NCBI RefSeq assembly: GCF_021404465.1
Contig: NZ_JABFTT010000001.1
Coordinates: 62,001-126,000, forward strand
DNA from: Billgrantia zhangzhouensis
GTDB lineage: Bacteria; Pseudomonadota; Gammaproteobacteria; Pseudomonadales; Halomonadaceae
Length of the DNA: 64,000 bases
Direction: 5' to 3'
Under the pieces are notes generated by a model, which did no database searches, was not told the DNA's origin, and saw only the letters and a list, made by a program, of their open reading frames with translations. The position numbers and the translations under genes are program-made. This document shows, piece by piece, positions 8,831 through 16,285 of the stretch. Numbering within the stretch: the first letter of the stretch is position 1; each line of letters begins with the position of its first letter.

Positions 8831-9529
8831 ATGATCTTGCCAAGCCCTGCTGTCTTCGGACGGTTGGTGGCCAGCCTCGAAGAGGCACGCCGCCACGACG
8901 ATGTCGCCACGCTTTTGAGCCCCATCACCTCCCGCCTCCCGGCGCAGCTGGCCGACTTGGCCAGCAGCTTGCCGATCGGCGATGCCAACGGCGAGCTGCT
9001 GGAGGCGCTGCGTAGCCATGGCGACTTTCCCACGCGAACCGTTGCCGGGGTACTGGCCACCGACCCGTTTCGTCTCGCGGACGACCTGCTCGAGATGCTG
9101 CGCCAACGAGGCTGCAACCGGGTGGCCAACTGGCCTAGCACCGCCATGCTCGGGGGCGAGCTTGGGCAGGCGCTGGCCCATTCGGGGTTGGGCTATGCGG
9201 AGGAAATGGCGTTCTTGGCCCGGGCGCGTCAACAAGGCTTCGAGACCCTGGCGGTCATCACACAGGAGCAGCAGCTCGTTTCAGCCTTGGCGGCCCAGCC
9301 CTCACGGCTACTCATCGCCGTTGCGCTTGAGGCCGCCGAGGGCCCGTCGGAGCGGGAGAGCGCCCGCCTGGCGAGCTTGGCGGAAAGGATTCGGGACGCG
9401 GGCTACCCGCTGTGGCTTTATGAACATGACGAGGTAAAAGCCGTAACGGCGAGCCTCCACCACTGGGCGGAAGTCCTGATCCGTCACTCCGACAGGGCCG
9501 ACGAGGGCAGCATGACGGCTCCCTTGTAG
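8831..9529 (+). CDS. Degenerate TIM-barrel paralogue, N-terminal motif missing
   Basis: About 232 residues. The middle part (71-145) aligns with copies A and B: VAGVLATDPF against [10 protein letters not shown], then RVANWPSTAMLGGELGQAL against [19 protein letters not shown], and GLGYAEEMAFLARARQQGFETL against the matching helix. The glycine-rich GAGTG..AK motif and the HGGPI motif are absent, so catalysis by the family mechanism is unlikely. The start is uncertain: ATG 8831, TTG 8813 and upstream codons all lack a clear ribosome site. It is divergent from the UPF0261 operon. It may be a regulatory or structural partner or a decaying gene; the intact frame argues against simple decay. Confidence 0.65.
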   Translation: MILPSPAVFGRLVASLEEARRHDDVATLLSPITSRLPAQLADLASSLPIGDANGELLEALRSHGDFPTRTVAGVLATDPFRLADDLLEMLRQRGCNRVANWPSTAMLGGELGQALAHSGLGYAEEMAFLARARQQGFETLAVITQEQQLVSALAAQPSRLLIAVALEAAEGPSERESARLASLAERIRDAGYPLWLYEHDEVKAVTASLHHWAEVLIRHSDRADEGSMTAPL

Positions 9530-9549
9530 GCCCCACCTTGTAGGCCCCA
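9522..9549 (+). repeat. 14-bp perfect tandem duplication at the stop codon
   Basis: The unit CCTTGTAGGCCCCA occurs twice in direct tandem (9522-9535 and 9536-9549). The first copy contains the TAG stop of the degenerate TIM-barrel gene. It looks like replication slippage. Confidence 0.75.
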
Positions 9550-9573
9550 GGCGCAGACGCCGTTCAGTCAGGC

Positions 9574-11373
9574 CTAGAGCAGGCCATAGCGCCGCATCTT
9601 GTTGTAGAGGGTTTTACGCGACAGTCCCAGCTCGACCGCCGTGGCCTGGCGGCGGAAACGATTGCGCCGCAGCGCGTCGAGAATCCATTCACGCTCGCTC
9701 TCGGGCATCGCAACCGCAGAGGCGGCATGCCCGGTGCCGGGCCGAGGACTCGGTGGTGGCGGCATGCGGCTGTCCAGCAGTGGCAGGTCGTCGACCGTGA
9801 CCACAACGTCATCGCACATGACCACGGCGCGCTCGAGCACGTTGCGCAGCTCACGCACATTGCCCGGCCACGGGTGCTGCATCAACACCCGGTAAGCCGA
9901 GGCATCCATCTCGCGCACACGCGGGTTCACCTCATCGGCGATGCGCGGCAACAAGTGGCGCACCAGCAGTGGGATGTCCTCGATGCGCTCGCGCAATGGC
10001 GGCAGGCGTATCTCGACGCTATTGAGGCGGTACAGCAGGTCTTCACGGAAGCCCCCTTCGGCCACCATGGCGTGCAGGGAGCGATTGGTGGCACAGATCA
10101 GCCGGGCATCGGAGTGACGCGGCGTATTGCTGCCCAGCCGCTCAAAGCTACCATCTTCCAATACCCGTAACAGCTTGGCCTGCAGTGCCAGCTCAAGATC
10201 GCCGATCTCGTCAAGCATCAGAGAAGTGCCATGCGCCTGTTCGAAGCGTCCGATGCGGGCCTTGTGGGCTCCGGTGAAGGCGCCGGCTTCATGGCCGAAC
10301 AGCTCGCTTTCGAGCAACTCCCGGGGAATCGCCGCGCAATTGACCGCCACCAGCCGCTGGTGGCGACGCGGGCTGCTGAGATGAATGGCGCGTGCCGCCA
10401 GCTCCTTGCCGGTGCCGTTCTCGCCGGTCACCAGCACCGAGATGTCGCTCTGGGCCACCTTGCGAATCATCTTCACCACTTCGGTGATGGCGGCGGAACG
10501 GCCAATCAGACCGAACTCATGGCCATCTCCCAGCCACTCGCTCTTGAGGTTGTGCAAGCGGTGCTGTAACTGGGCAACGGCCTTGTAGGCGGACGTCGTC
10601 TCGGCCACTGCCGCTTCGAGGGGGATGCGGTCGATGGTGGAGCCCCCGATGTAACCATTGGCCCCGGACACCTGCGCGACCTTCTTGGCCTCGTCGGGTG
10701 TGGTGATAGGCCCCCCCTCGACGGTACAGCGTACTGCCGGATGCCGGGCTCGCACGGCTTCACAGATCACACGGGCGTGTTCGGCCGCTTCGTCCAGGCT
10801 GAAACGGCTGGGCACGCCGCTGACGCCGCCAGCGTTCCAGCCGTAATTGATGCACAGCATGTCGACGCCGGCATCGGCCATCGCCAGCGCTTCGCCCAGC
10901 TCGCGTACGTAGCCGCAGGTCTTCAGCCCCACCTGCCGTGCGAGCTGGAGCAGGCGCACCTCCCTGGCCAGCCCCACCCCGTTGCGCTCGAGTCGGGCGC
11001 GCATGGCGCCGTCGAAATGGACCACGGTGGGGAAATTGCAGATGCCCTGAAAGCCGGCTTCTGCAACCTGCTGCACCAGCCTCTCGAGATCGCAGTCGGG
11101 GTCGAAGACGCAGGCGCCGAAATAGACCGGCAGCGCCACACGCGTGAGAATTTCCGCTCGTGAGAAGCTCATCACCGCGCGATTGTTATCGGCGAGCGGC
11201 AGCATGCATGAAATGGAGGGGCCGCCCTGCACACGCAGGCGGCCGGCGTTGAGTGCCAGCAGGAAGTCGGCGCCTCCTTGGGCGGCAGCCTTTGCCGTCA
11301 TGCCGGTGCCAATGGCGGCGCCCACCAGGAAACGACGGTTGTCGAGAGTCGATGCGTTGGCCATGAGCGCCAT
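9574..11373 (-). CDS. Sigma-54-dependent transcriptional activator with an N-terminal TIM-barrel sensory domain
   Basis: A 599-residue enhancer-binding protein. Residues 10-265 are a TIM-barrel domain homologous to the neighbouring enzymes ([11 protein letters not shown] 18-28, [12 protein letters not shown] 111-122, VEGGPI 218-223). Residues 285-530 form the AAA+ module: Walker A GENGTGKE (317-324), the sigma-54 contact loop GAFTGA (364-369), Walker B LMLDEIG (385-391) and WPGNVREL (502-509). A Pro-rich linker (538-547) leads to a Fis-type helix-turn-helix (about 576-597). ATGs at 11373 and 11364 are both possible; AAGGAG is somewhat distant from the first. It lies 40 bases after ruvX on the same strand. 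The most likely target is the promoter at 8704-8719, with the barrel sensing the pathway substrate or product. Confidence 0.92.
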   Translation of the reverse strand: MALMANASTLDNRRFLVGAAIGTGMTAKAAAQGGADFLLALNAGRLRVQGGPSISCMLPLADNNRAVMSFSRAEILTRVALPVYFGACVFDPDCDLERLVQQVAEAGFQGICNFPTVVHFDGAMRARLERNGVGLAREVRLLQLARQVGLKTCGYVRELGEALAMADAGVDMLCINYGWNAGGVSGVPSRFSLDEAAEHARVICEAVRARHPAVRCTVEGGPITTPDEAKKVAQVSGANGYIGGSTIDRIPLEAAVAETTSAYKAVAQLQHRLHNLKSEWLGDGHEFGLIGRSAAITEVVKMIRKVAQSDISVLVTGENGTGKELAARAIHLSSPRRHQRLVAVNCAAIPRELLESELFGHEAGAFTGAHKARIGRFEQAHGTSLMLDEIGDLELALQAKLLRVLEDGSFERLGSNTPRHSDARLICATNRSLHAMVAEGGFREDLLYRLNSVEIRLPPLRERIEDIPLLVRHLLPRIADEVNPRVREMDASAYRVLMQHPWPGNVRELRNVLERAVVMCDDVVVTVDDLPLLDSRMPPPPSPRPGTGHAASAVAMPESEREWILDALRRNRFRRQATAVELGLSRKTLYNKMRRYGLL

Positions 11374-11413
11374 TAGAGCCCGGCAGCGGCTCCTTCACAA
11401 GAGCGGCCCGAGG

Positions 11414-11863
11414 TCAACGCTCCGGCAGCCCCTCCCGGCGAGCGAACCAGCTCTCCAGGATCAGCACCGCTGCGATGCCATCGACGCCATCGTCGCGGTA
11501 GCTCTTGCGCGGGTTGCGCAGCAGCCCTGATTCGCGGGCGATCGCCTTGGCCTCGCGGGTAGAACCACGTTCGTCGACCAACTCGCAGGGCTTGCCGTAG
11601 CGGCCGTAGAGGCGCTTGCCGAACTTGCGCGCCCTGGCGCTCATCTCCGATTCGCTGCCGTCCATGTTGAGCGGCAGCCCAACCACGAACAGGTCCGGCT
11701 GCCACTCCTCAACCAGCCGCGTGACGACGTTCCAATCGGGGATGCCGTCGCGGGCCGGCAGCGGTTCGAGCTGGCGGGCGCTGGCGAGCAGCTCGTTGCC
11801 CACCGCCACGCCGATGCGGCGGGTGCCGAAGTCGAAGGCCAGGATCAGGCGCTCGCTGGACAT
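11414..11863 (-). CDS. ruvX: Holliday junction resolvase-like protein RuvX (YqgF)
   Basis: A 149-residue RNase H-fold protein. The first acidic motif is in DFGTRRIGVAVGN, the second around VDERGST, and the last is DDGVDGIAAVLIL. Family members are implicated in pre-16S rRNA 5' processing and, by fold, in Holliday-junction resolution. The ATG at 11863 (MSSERLIL) follows GGAGGGG directly; an upstream GTG-type extension has no such site. It is the last gene of the gshB-tonB-algH-ruvX group. In Pseudomonas that group continues into pyrR-pyrB, which is not seen here. Confidence 0.93.
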   Translation of the reverse strand: MSSERLILAFDFGTRRIGVAVGNELLASARQLEPLPARDGIPDWNVVTRLVEEWQPDLFVVGLPLNMDGSESEMSARARKFGKRLYGRYGKPCELVDERGSTREAKAIARESGLLRNPRKSYRDDGVDGIAAVLILESWFARREGLPER

Positions 11864-11966
11864 AGCCCCTCCTCGGGCCGACATTCGATGCGGCAACGCG
11901 ATGAACGAAGGTCAGATAGGGCGGGCAACGCAGTATGACCGAGTGCAGGCCGTTGCAGCGCGAATG

Positions 11967-12539
11967 TCAAGAATGTCCGGCCTCCCGCGACATTAGATTC
12001 AGGTCGACCCCCAGGATGCCGGCGGCGGCACTCAAGCGCTGCTCCGCCGGGACCCTGAACAGAATATCGCCCTGCGCCTCGACGGTGAGCCAGGCGTTGT
12101 CCTTGAGCTCCTGCTCGAGCTGACCCGCTTCCCAGCCGGCACAGCCCAGGCACACCAGAAACTCCTCGGGGCCACGACCGGCGGCCAGCGCCAGCAGGAT
12201 GTCCATGGAGGTGGTCAGGGCGATGTCGTCGTCCACCTGAATGCTGGAATCCCACGGCGTACTGGAGCCACGATGCAGGATGAAGCCGCGGTCCTTGTGG
12301 GTCGGACCGCCGTAGTAGACCGGCGCGTTACGATGCGGGCTCTCCTCGCCGTCGAGTTCGAGCTGCTCGAACAGCGCCTCCAGGGTGATCTCCAGCGGCC
12401 GGTTGACGATCACGCCCATGGTGCCGTTCTCATCGTGGTCGCAGAGATAGCTGAGGGTGCCGGAAAAATTGGAATCCTCCAAGTGCGGCATCGCCAGCAG
12501 AAAATGATGTCTCAAGCCTAGGTTTTGCACGGATTGCAT
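11967..12539 (-). CDS. algH: UPF0301/AlgH (YqgE) family protein
   Basis: A 190-residue cytoplasmic protein of the YqgE/AlgH family. Family motifs are HHFLLAMPHLEDSNFSGTL near the N-terminus, GVIVNRPL and FLVCLGCAGWEAGQLEQEL towards the C-terminus. In Pseudomonas AlgH was linked to alginate gene expression, but the biochemical activity is unknown. The ATG at 12539 is preceded by GGGAG. It sits between tonB and ruvX, a common order in Gammaproteobacteria. Confidence 0.93.
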   Translation of the reverse strand: MQSVQNLGLRHHFLLAMPHLEDSNFSGTLSYLCDHDENGTMGVIVNRPLEITLEALFEQLELDGEESPHRNAPVYYGGPTHKDRGFILHRGSSTPWDSSIQVDDDIALTTSMDILLALAAGRGPEEFLVCLGCAGWEAGQLEQELKDNAWLTVEAQGDILFRVPAEQRLSAAAGILGVDLNLMSREAGHS

Positions 12540-12592
12540 GGGACTCCCGGGCGGCGGCGAGATCCGAGGAAACGCGGTATGCGTCGTTCCCT

Positions 12593-13489
12593 TTAGCGCA
12601 CGCCAAAATGATTACCTTGCCCGAACCGCCAGACGCGGGTGATGGAAAGGCTGTCCAGCCCACCCATGGCGCTGTCGAAGGGCCGGTAGGGCCCGGCTCC
12701 ATGCACGGTATCGAGTGCCGCCTGATCGAGTTCGGTATGTCCTGAGGATTGTACCACCTCCGCCTGGCGAAGCTGACCATCTCGTCCGATCACTACGCGA
12801 ATGCGCAGCTGTCCATGCAGATGGCTCGGAGCGGGATGAACCCGATTGCCGTAATCCTCGACACGGCGGGTCCAGTCATGGATATAGCGTGCCTCGGCGG
12901 CCCGCTGGGCGGCGGAACGCGGTGTGTCGTCGGCTTCGCCCGCGAGGTTGGCATCGAGCTGCTGACGGATGCTGCCGGTGGCCTGGGCCAGCAGGTCGCG
13001 CCCCGATGTCGAAGGTACATTGGCAGCCGACTCCGCCAGTGATTCCTCCGGTGGGAGGGTGCCTTGCGACTCCGCCTGTGGCTGGGCTTCGCTCTCCTCG
13101 GCGGCTTCGGCCGGCCCCTCCTCGGCCACCTCGGGTTCGTCAGCGGGCCGTTCGGCCGACGCCGCCGGTGCCGCACTACTATCCGGTGCCTCGAGGTGCG
13201 GCAGCTCGTCGAGCGGTACCGATCGCCCGGGAGTCTCCGCAGTCTCTTGGCCGGCGGCCTCCTGGTCCGTATCGGCAATGGTCTCCGCCTCGACCGGCGC
13301 CTCGGCAGGTCGGGTCACCAGCACCACGTCCAGGCTGGTGCGCTCCGCAGGCATCGGCGTGAACTGCCAGCTTGCCACTATCCCGATCAGCAGCAGGTGC
13401 AACAGCAGCGCAGCCAACAACGCCGACCAGCGCCGGTAGGGTCGCGTGACCGGAGCGCAGCGGATGGAGTCGCTGATCGAGGCCGCCAT
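12593..13489 (-). CDS. tonB: TonB-family energy transducer
   Basis: A 298-residue protein anchored by one N-terminal membrane helix (WSALLAALLLHLLLIGIVAS, about 22-41). A long periplasmic linker rich in Glu, Ala and Pro (about 60-165) follows, then a C-terminal TonB domain with the RIRVVIGRDGQLRQAEVVQS strand and the SGHTELDQAALDTV helix. It carries proton-motive-force energy from ExbBD to outer-membrane receptors. Genes for ExbB or ExbD are not in the window, which is normal for the tonB copy placed beside gshB. The linker is acidic rather than the Pro-Lys type of classical TonB. Confidence 0.88.
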   Translation of the reverse strand: MAASISDSIRCAPVTRPYRRWSALLAALLLHLLLIGIVASWQFTPMPAERTSLDVVLVTRPAEAPVEAETIADTDQEAAGQETAETPGRSVPLDELPHLEAPDSSAAPAASAERPADEPEVAEEGPAEAAEESEAQPQAESQGTLPPEESLAESAANVPSTSGRDLLAQATGSIRQQLDANLAGEADDTPRSAAQRAAEARYIHDWTRRVEDYGNRVHPAPSHLHGQLRIRVVIGRDGQLRQAEVVQSSGHTELDQAALDTVHGAGPYRPFDSAMGGLDSLSITRVWRFGQGNHFGVR

Positions 13490-13521
13490 GAACGGAGCCC
13501 AACCTCCCCTTGCCCTATGCG

Positions 13522-14499
13522 TTACGAACGCTGCGCCAGGCGCCGCTCGATGGCATCCATCAGCAGGCCGGCAATGTCGGTGCCGCGCTGGTCATCGATC
13601 TCACGCACGCAGGTGGGGCTCGTCACGTTGATCTCGGTGATGTAGTCGCCGATCACGTCGAGCCCCACGAACATCAGCCCCTTCTCGCGGATCATCGGCT
13701 GCACCTGCGAGATCAGCCAGTGGTCGCGTTCGGTCAGCTCGCGGCTGACTCCGGTGCCGCCGGCAGCCAGGTTGCCACGGGTCTCACCGGCCATCGGCAC
13801 CCGGGCCAGGCCGTAGGGTACCGGCTCGCCGTCCACCAGCAGGATACGGGTATCGCCGTCCTTGATCTCGGGGATGTAGCGCTGGGCCATGATCTGGCGC
13901 TGGCCGCGTTCGGTCAGCGTCTCGATGATGGCTCCCAGGTTCCGCCCCTCGGGCTGCACGTGGAAGATCCCGCTGCCGCCCATGCCGTCCAGCGGCTTGA
14001 AGATCACGTCCCGGTGCTCGGCATGGAAGGCGCGCAGTACCGACTCACTGCAAGAAACCACCGTCGGCGTGCAGCACTGCGGGAACTGCTGGGCGAACAG
14101 CTTCTCGTTGCATTCCAGCAGCGCCCGTGTGGGATTGACCACCAGCACGCCCTCGCGTTCCGCGAAGCCCAGCAGGTGCACGGCATTGAGGAAGTGCGCG
14201 TCGACCGGCGGGTCCTTGCGCATCAGGATCACGTCGAGCTCGGCCAGCGGACGCTCCTGAGGGGCCCCCAGCGCGTACCAGTCGTCGGGGTTGCGGAAGG
14301 CGGCGAGATCGCGCATGCGCGCGTGAGCCCGACCGTCACGCAGGTAGAGATCTTCCTGCTCCATGTAGTGCAGCGACCAGCCACGCTCCTGGGCCGCCCA
14401 CAGCATGGCCAGGGTAGTGTCCTTCTTGTAGGTGAGGTGGGCGATGGAATCCATCACCACGCCCACGCGCAAGGGTCGTTCGCTCGTCTGTTGGCTCAT
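13522..14499 (-). CDS. gshB: Glutathione synthetase
   Basis: A 325-residue ATP-grasp ligase joining gamma-glutamylcysteine to glycine in the cytoplasm. The N-terminal domain starts LRVGVVMDSIAHLTYKKDTT. ATP-grasp elements include FKPLDGMGGSGIF and the metal/substrate-binding end NVTSPTCVREID. Length and the gshB-tonB-algH-ruvX order match other Gammaproteobacteria. The start is ATG 14499. Confidence 0.96.
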   Translation of the reverse strand: MSQQTSERPLRVGVVMDSIAHLTYKKDTTLAMLWAAQERGWSLHYMEQEDLYLRDGRAHARMRDLAAFRNPDDWYALGAPQERPLAELDVILMRKDPPVDAHFLNAVHLLGFAEREGVLVVNPTRALLECNEKLFAQQFPQCCTPTVVSCSESVLRAFHAEHRDVIFKPLDGMGGSGIFHVQPEGRNLGAIIETLTERGQRQIMAQRYIPEIKDGDTRILLVDGEPVPYGLARVPMAGETRGNLAAGGTGVSRELTERDHWLISQVQPMIREKGLMFVGLDVIGDYITEINVTSPTCVREIDDQRGTDIAGLLMDAIERRLAQRS

Positions 14500-14570
14500 C
14501 GGCAGCGTTCCATCGTGATACGGGAAATGAGCGCAGTATGACCCAGGGCTTCCGGCAACACCAAGGCAGC

Positions 14571-14600
14571 TTGACAGGGCACGCCAAGCCCCTCTATTTT
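14571..14600 (+). promoter_or_regulatory. Sigma-70 promoter for the VOC gene
   Basis: Perfect -35 TTGACA (14571-14576), 18-base spacer, -10 TATTTT (14595-14600). The -10 element and the expected start site lie inside the palindrome at 14591-14626. Confidence 0.65.
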
Positions 14601-14626
14601 AGTTTCAAATGAAACTAAAATAGAGG
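14591..14626. promoter_or_regulatory. 36-bp perfect palindrome, probable repressor operator
   Basis: Arms of 17 bases (CCTCTATTTTAGTTTCA and its exact complement) around a central AA. It overlaps the -10 element and start site of the promoter for the VOC gene, so a bound dimer would block transcription. The core TTAGTTTCA-N2-TGAAACTAA resembles MarR-type operators; this is inference and no regulator gene is adjacent. It could also act on divergent gshB. Confidence 0.7.
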
Positions 14627-14682
14627 CTAAAAAAGCCCGCGCAGGACCCTGGCGCTCCTTCGGCCACCCTACGAGACCCACC

Positions 14683-15228
14683 ATGATCGATATCCAGCAG
14701 ATCCACCATGTCGCCTATCGCTGTCGCGACGCCAAGGAAACCGTTGAGTGGTACCAGGACAAGCTCAACATGGAGTTCCTGGTCGCCATCGCCGAGGATC
14801 GGGTGCCCTCCACCAAGGCACCCGATCCCTACATGCACCTGTTTCTGAATGCCGGCAACGGCAACATTCTGGCCTTCTTTGAGCTGCCCAACTCCCCCGA
14901 GATGGGCCGCGACCCCAACACCCCGGAGTGGGTGCAGCACATCGCCTTCCGGGTGGCCGACGAGGCCGCCCTGCTGTCGGCGAAGGAGCAGCTCGAAAGC
15001 AAGGGAGTGGAGGTGATCGGCCCCACCGAGCACGGCATCATCCGCTCGATCTACTTCTTCGATCCCAACGGCCATCGCCTGGAGCTGACTTACGTGAAGG
15101 GCACGCCGGAGCAGATGCGCCAGCTCAAGGAAGTGGCGCCGGCGATGATCGAAGAGTGGTCGAAGACCAAGCGCGCCCCCAAGCATGCCGCCTGGCTGCA
15201 CGAGGAGGAGTTCAAGGCGCTCGACTGA
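14683..15228 (+). CDS. VOC-family (glyoxalase/dioxygenase superfamily) protein
   Basis: A 181-residue vicinal-oxygen-chelate protein. Metal-ligand candidates are His in QIHHVAYRC (about residue 7-8), His in WVQHIAFRV and Glu in GHRLELTYV. Two beta-alpha-beta-beta-beta modules are seen in about 1-140. A C-terminal extension (EQMRQLKEVAPAMIEEWSKT onward) is charged and helical. Such proteins include ring-cleaving dioxygenases and isomerases; the substrate cannot be read from the sequence. The gene has its own promoter and a strong operator, so it is probably induced by a specific compound. Confidence 0.85.
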   Translation: MIDIQQIHHVAYRCRDAKETVEWYQDKLNMEFLVAIAEDRVPSTKAPDPYMHLFLNAGNGNILAFFELPNSPEMGRDPNTPEWVQHIAFRVADEAALLSAKEQLESKGVEVIGPTEHGIIRSIYFFDPNGHRLELTYVKGTPEQMRQLKEVAPAMIEEWSKTKRAPKHAAWLHEEEFKALD

Positions 15229-15497
15229 GCGCCAGGATGATCTGCGCTTCGATATGTCGGTTACGCTCACCGCGAGACTGTACTCGCCATCTCAAGGCAA
15301 GTTCCGCTGGGTTGGCAATTGGCATGGTGATTGAGTCACGCTGTCACCCGAACAGGTGACAGTGTGAGTGCAAGGCCTACCTCGTCATCACATCGGGCCG
15401 GAGAGAGTCCACCCCGGTGCTGTAAACCTCGCGCGCAAAAGAAACCACCTCCATACCCCATATGAGCAGAGTGAAGCTTCACACATGGAGGTTCACC
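15229..15497. other. Intergenic region with a hairpin
   Basis: No convincing gene. A hairpin lies at 15337-15366 (CACGCTGTCACC, loop CGAACA, GGTGACAGTGTG, one mismatch) without a T tract. It may end transcription of the VOC gene and of the convergent GntR gene. Confidence 0.5.
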
Positions 15498-16202
15498 TCA
15501 GAGCTGATGGTCCATCTCGCTGAAAGGCACAATCCTCTCCCGTGAACGGGCAATATGATCTGCCATTGCCCACTTGGCATCCTCAGTCTTCCCATTCAGC
15601 AAGGCGTCAAGCAACACAATATGTTCGGACACCGCTTCGTGTGTGATTGTAAAGTGCTGACGGGAGCGGAATAGATGGGTATGGATTCGAAGACGGTCGA
15701 GAGTATCCACGATAAGTGAATTCCCCGAGGCTTCTGCAATAATGGCGTGAAACTCAGCATCGAAGCGAGCAAACTGGCTGTAATTTCTTTGAGCTATGTC
15801 ATTTTCTAGTTCGCACATATGGTCATGTGCCTCCTGCAATCTTTCCGCTGTCTCCTGTGTCATATTGCGAGCCGCCAGCTCGGCGGCGGCTGGTTCAAGC
15901 AACATTCGCATCTCATAGATTTCTTCAAAGTGACGCGCATTGGGAACGGGCGCAGCACTGTAGCCTACGTTGTGCTTTTTTACGACGAGCCCTTCGGCTT
16001 CCAAGCGGATTAGCGCGGCTCGTATAGGAGTCTGTGATACTCCCAGCTCACGGGCAAGAGCGTCGACTGAAATCCGCTCCCGAGGGGCAATCTTAAGTGA
16101 AATGATCTGCGACAGCAGCACCTCGTAGACGTCCTCCCCCATTGCACTTCTAGCCTTTAGACGACTTTGTGCTGTCTCTCCTGAACCTAAAAATCGAGTC
16201 AT
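15498..16202 (-). CDS. GntR-family regulator (FCD/FadR-type C-terminal domain)
   Basis: A 234-residue regulator. The N-terminal winged helix includes RISVDALARELGVSQTPIRA (about 43-62) and the wing EGLVVKKHNVGYSAA. The C-terminal all-helical FCD domain has metal-binding-type residues around FDAEFHAIIAEASGN and the later SEHIVLLDALL histidine. The ATG at 16202 follows AAAGGAGAG. It is divergent from the dehydrogenase/TctCAB operon starting at 16286 and presumably represses it until the hydroxy acid or its product binds. Its base composition is less G+C-rich than the housekeeping genes. Confidence 0.9.
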   Translation of the reverse strand: MTRFLGSGETAQSRLKARSAMGEDVYEVLLSQIISLKIAPRERISVDALARELGVSQTPIRAALIRLEAEGLVVKKHNVGYSAAPVPNARHFEEIYEMRMLLEPAAAELAARNMTQETAERLQEAHDHMCELENDIAQRNYSQFARFDAEFHAIIAEASGNSLIVDTLDRLRIHTHLFRSRQHFTITHEAVSEHIVLLDALLNGKTEDAKWAMADHIARSRERIVPFSEMDHQL

Positions 16203-16234
16203 CTCTGCTCTCCTTTACCCCTTGACCCCGAATC

Positions 16235-16260
16235 TTGTTGGAGCTAGGCTGGCCCAACAA
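16235..16260. promoter_or_regulatory. Candidate GntR operator in the divergent promoter region
   Basis: Inverted repeat TTGTTGG-N12-CCAACAA between the GntR start and the dehydrogenase start. The 19-base centre-to-centre spacing of the arms places them roughly two helical turns apart. Confidence 0.45.
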
Positions 16261-16285
16261 TATCAAATCCGATCGGAAATGTGAA

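Noticed and set aside
8594..9235. 213-codon minus-strand frame covering the sigma-54 promoter region
   Set aside because: It would run through the promoter and operator palindromes and be antisense to the paralogue at 8831, which shows family similarity.
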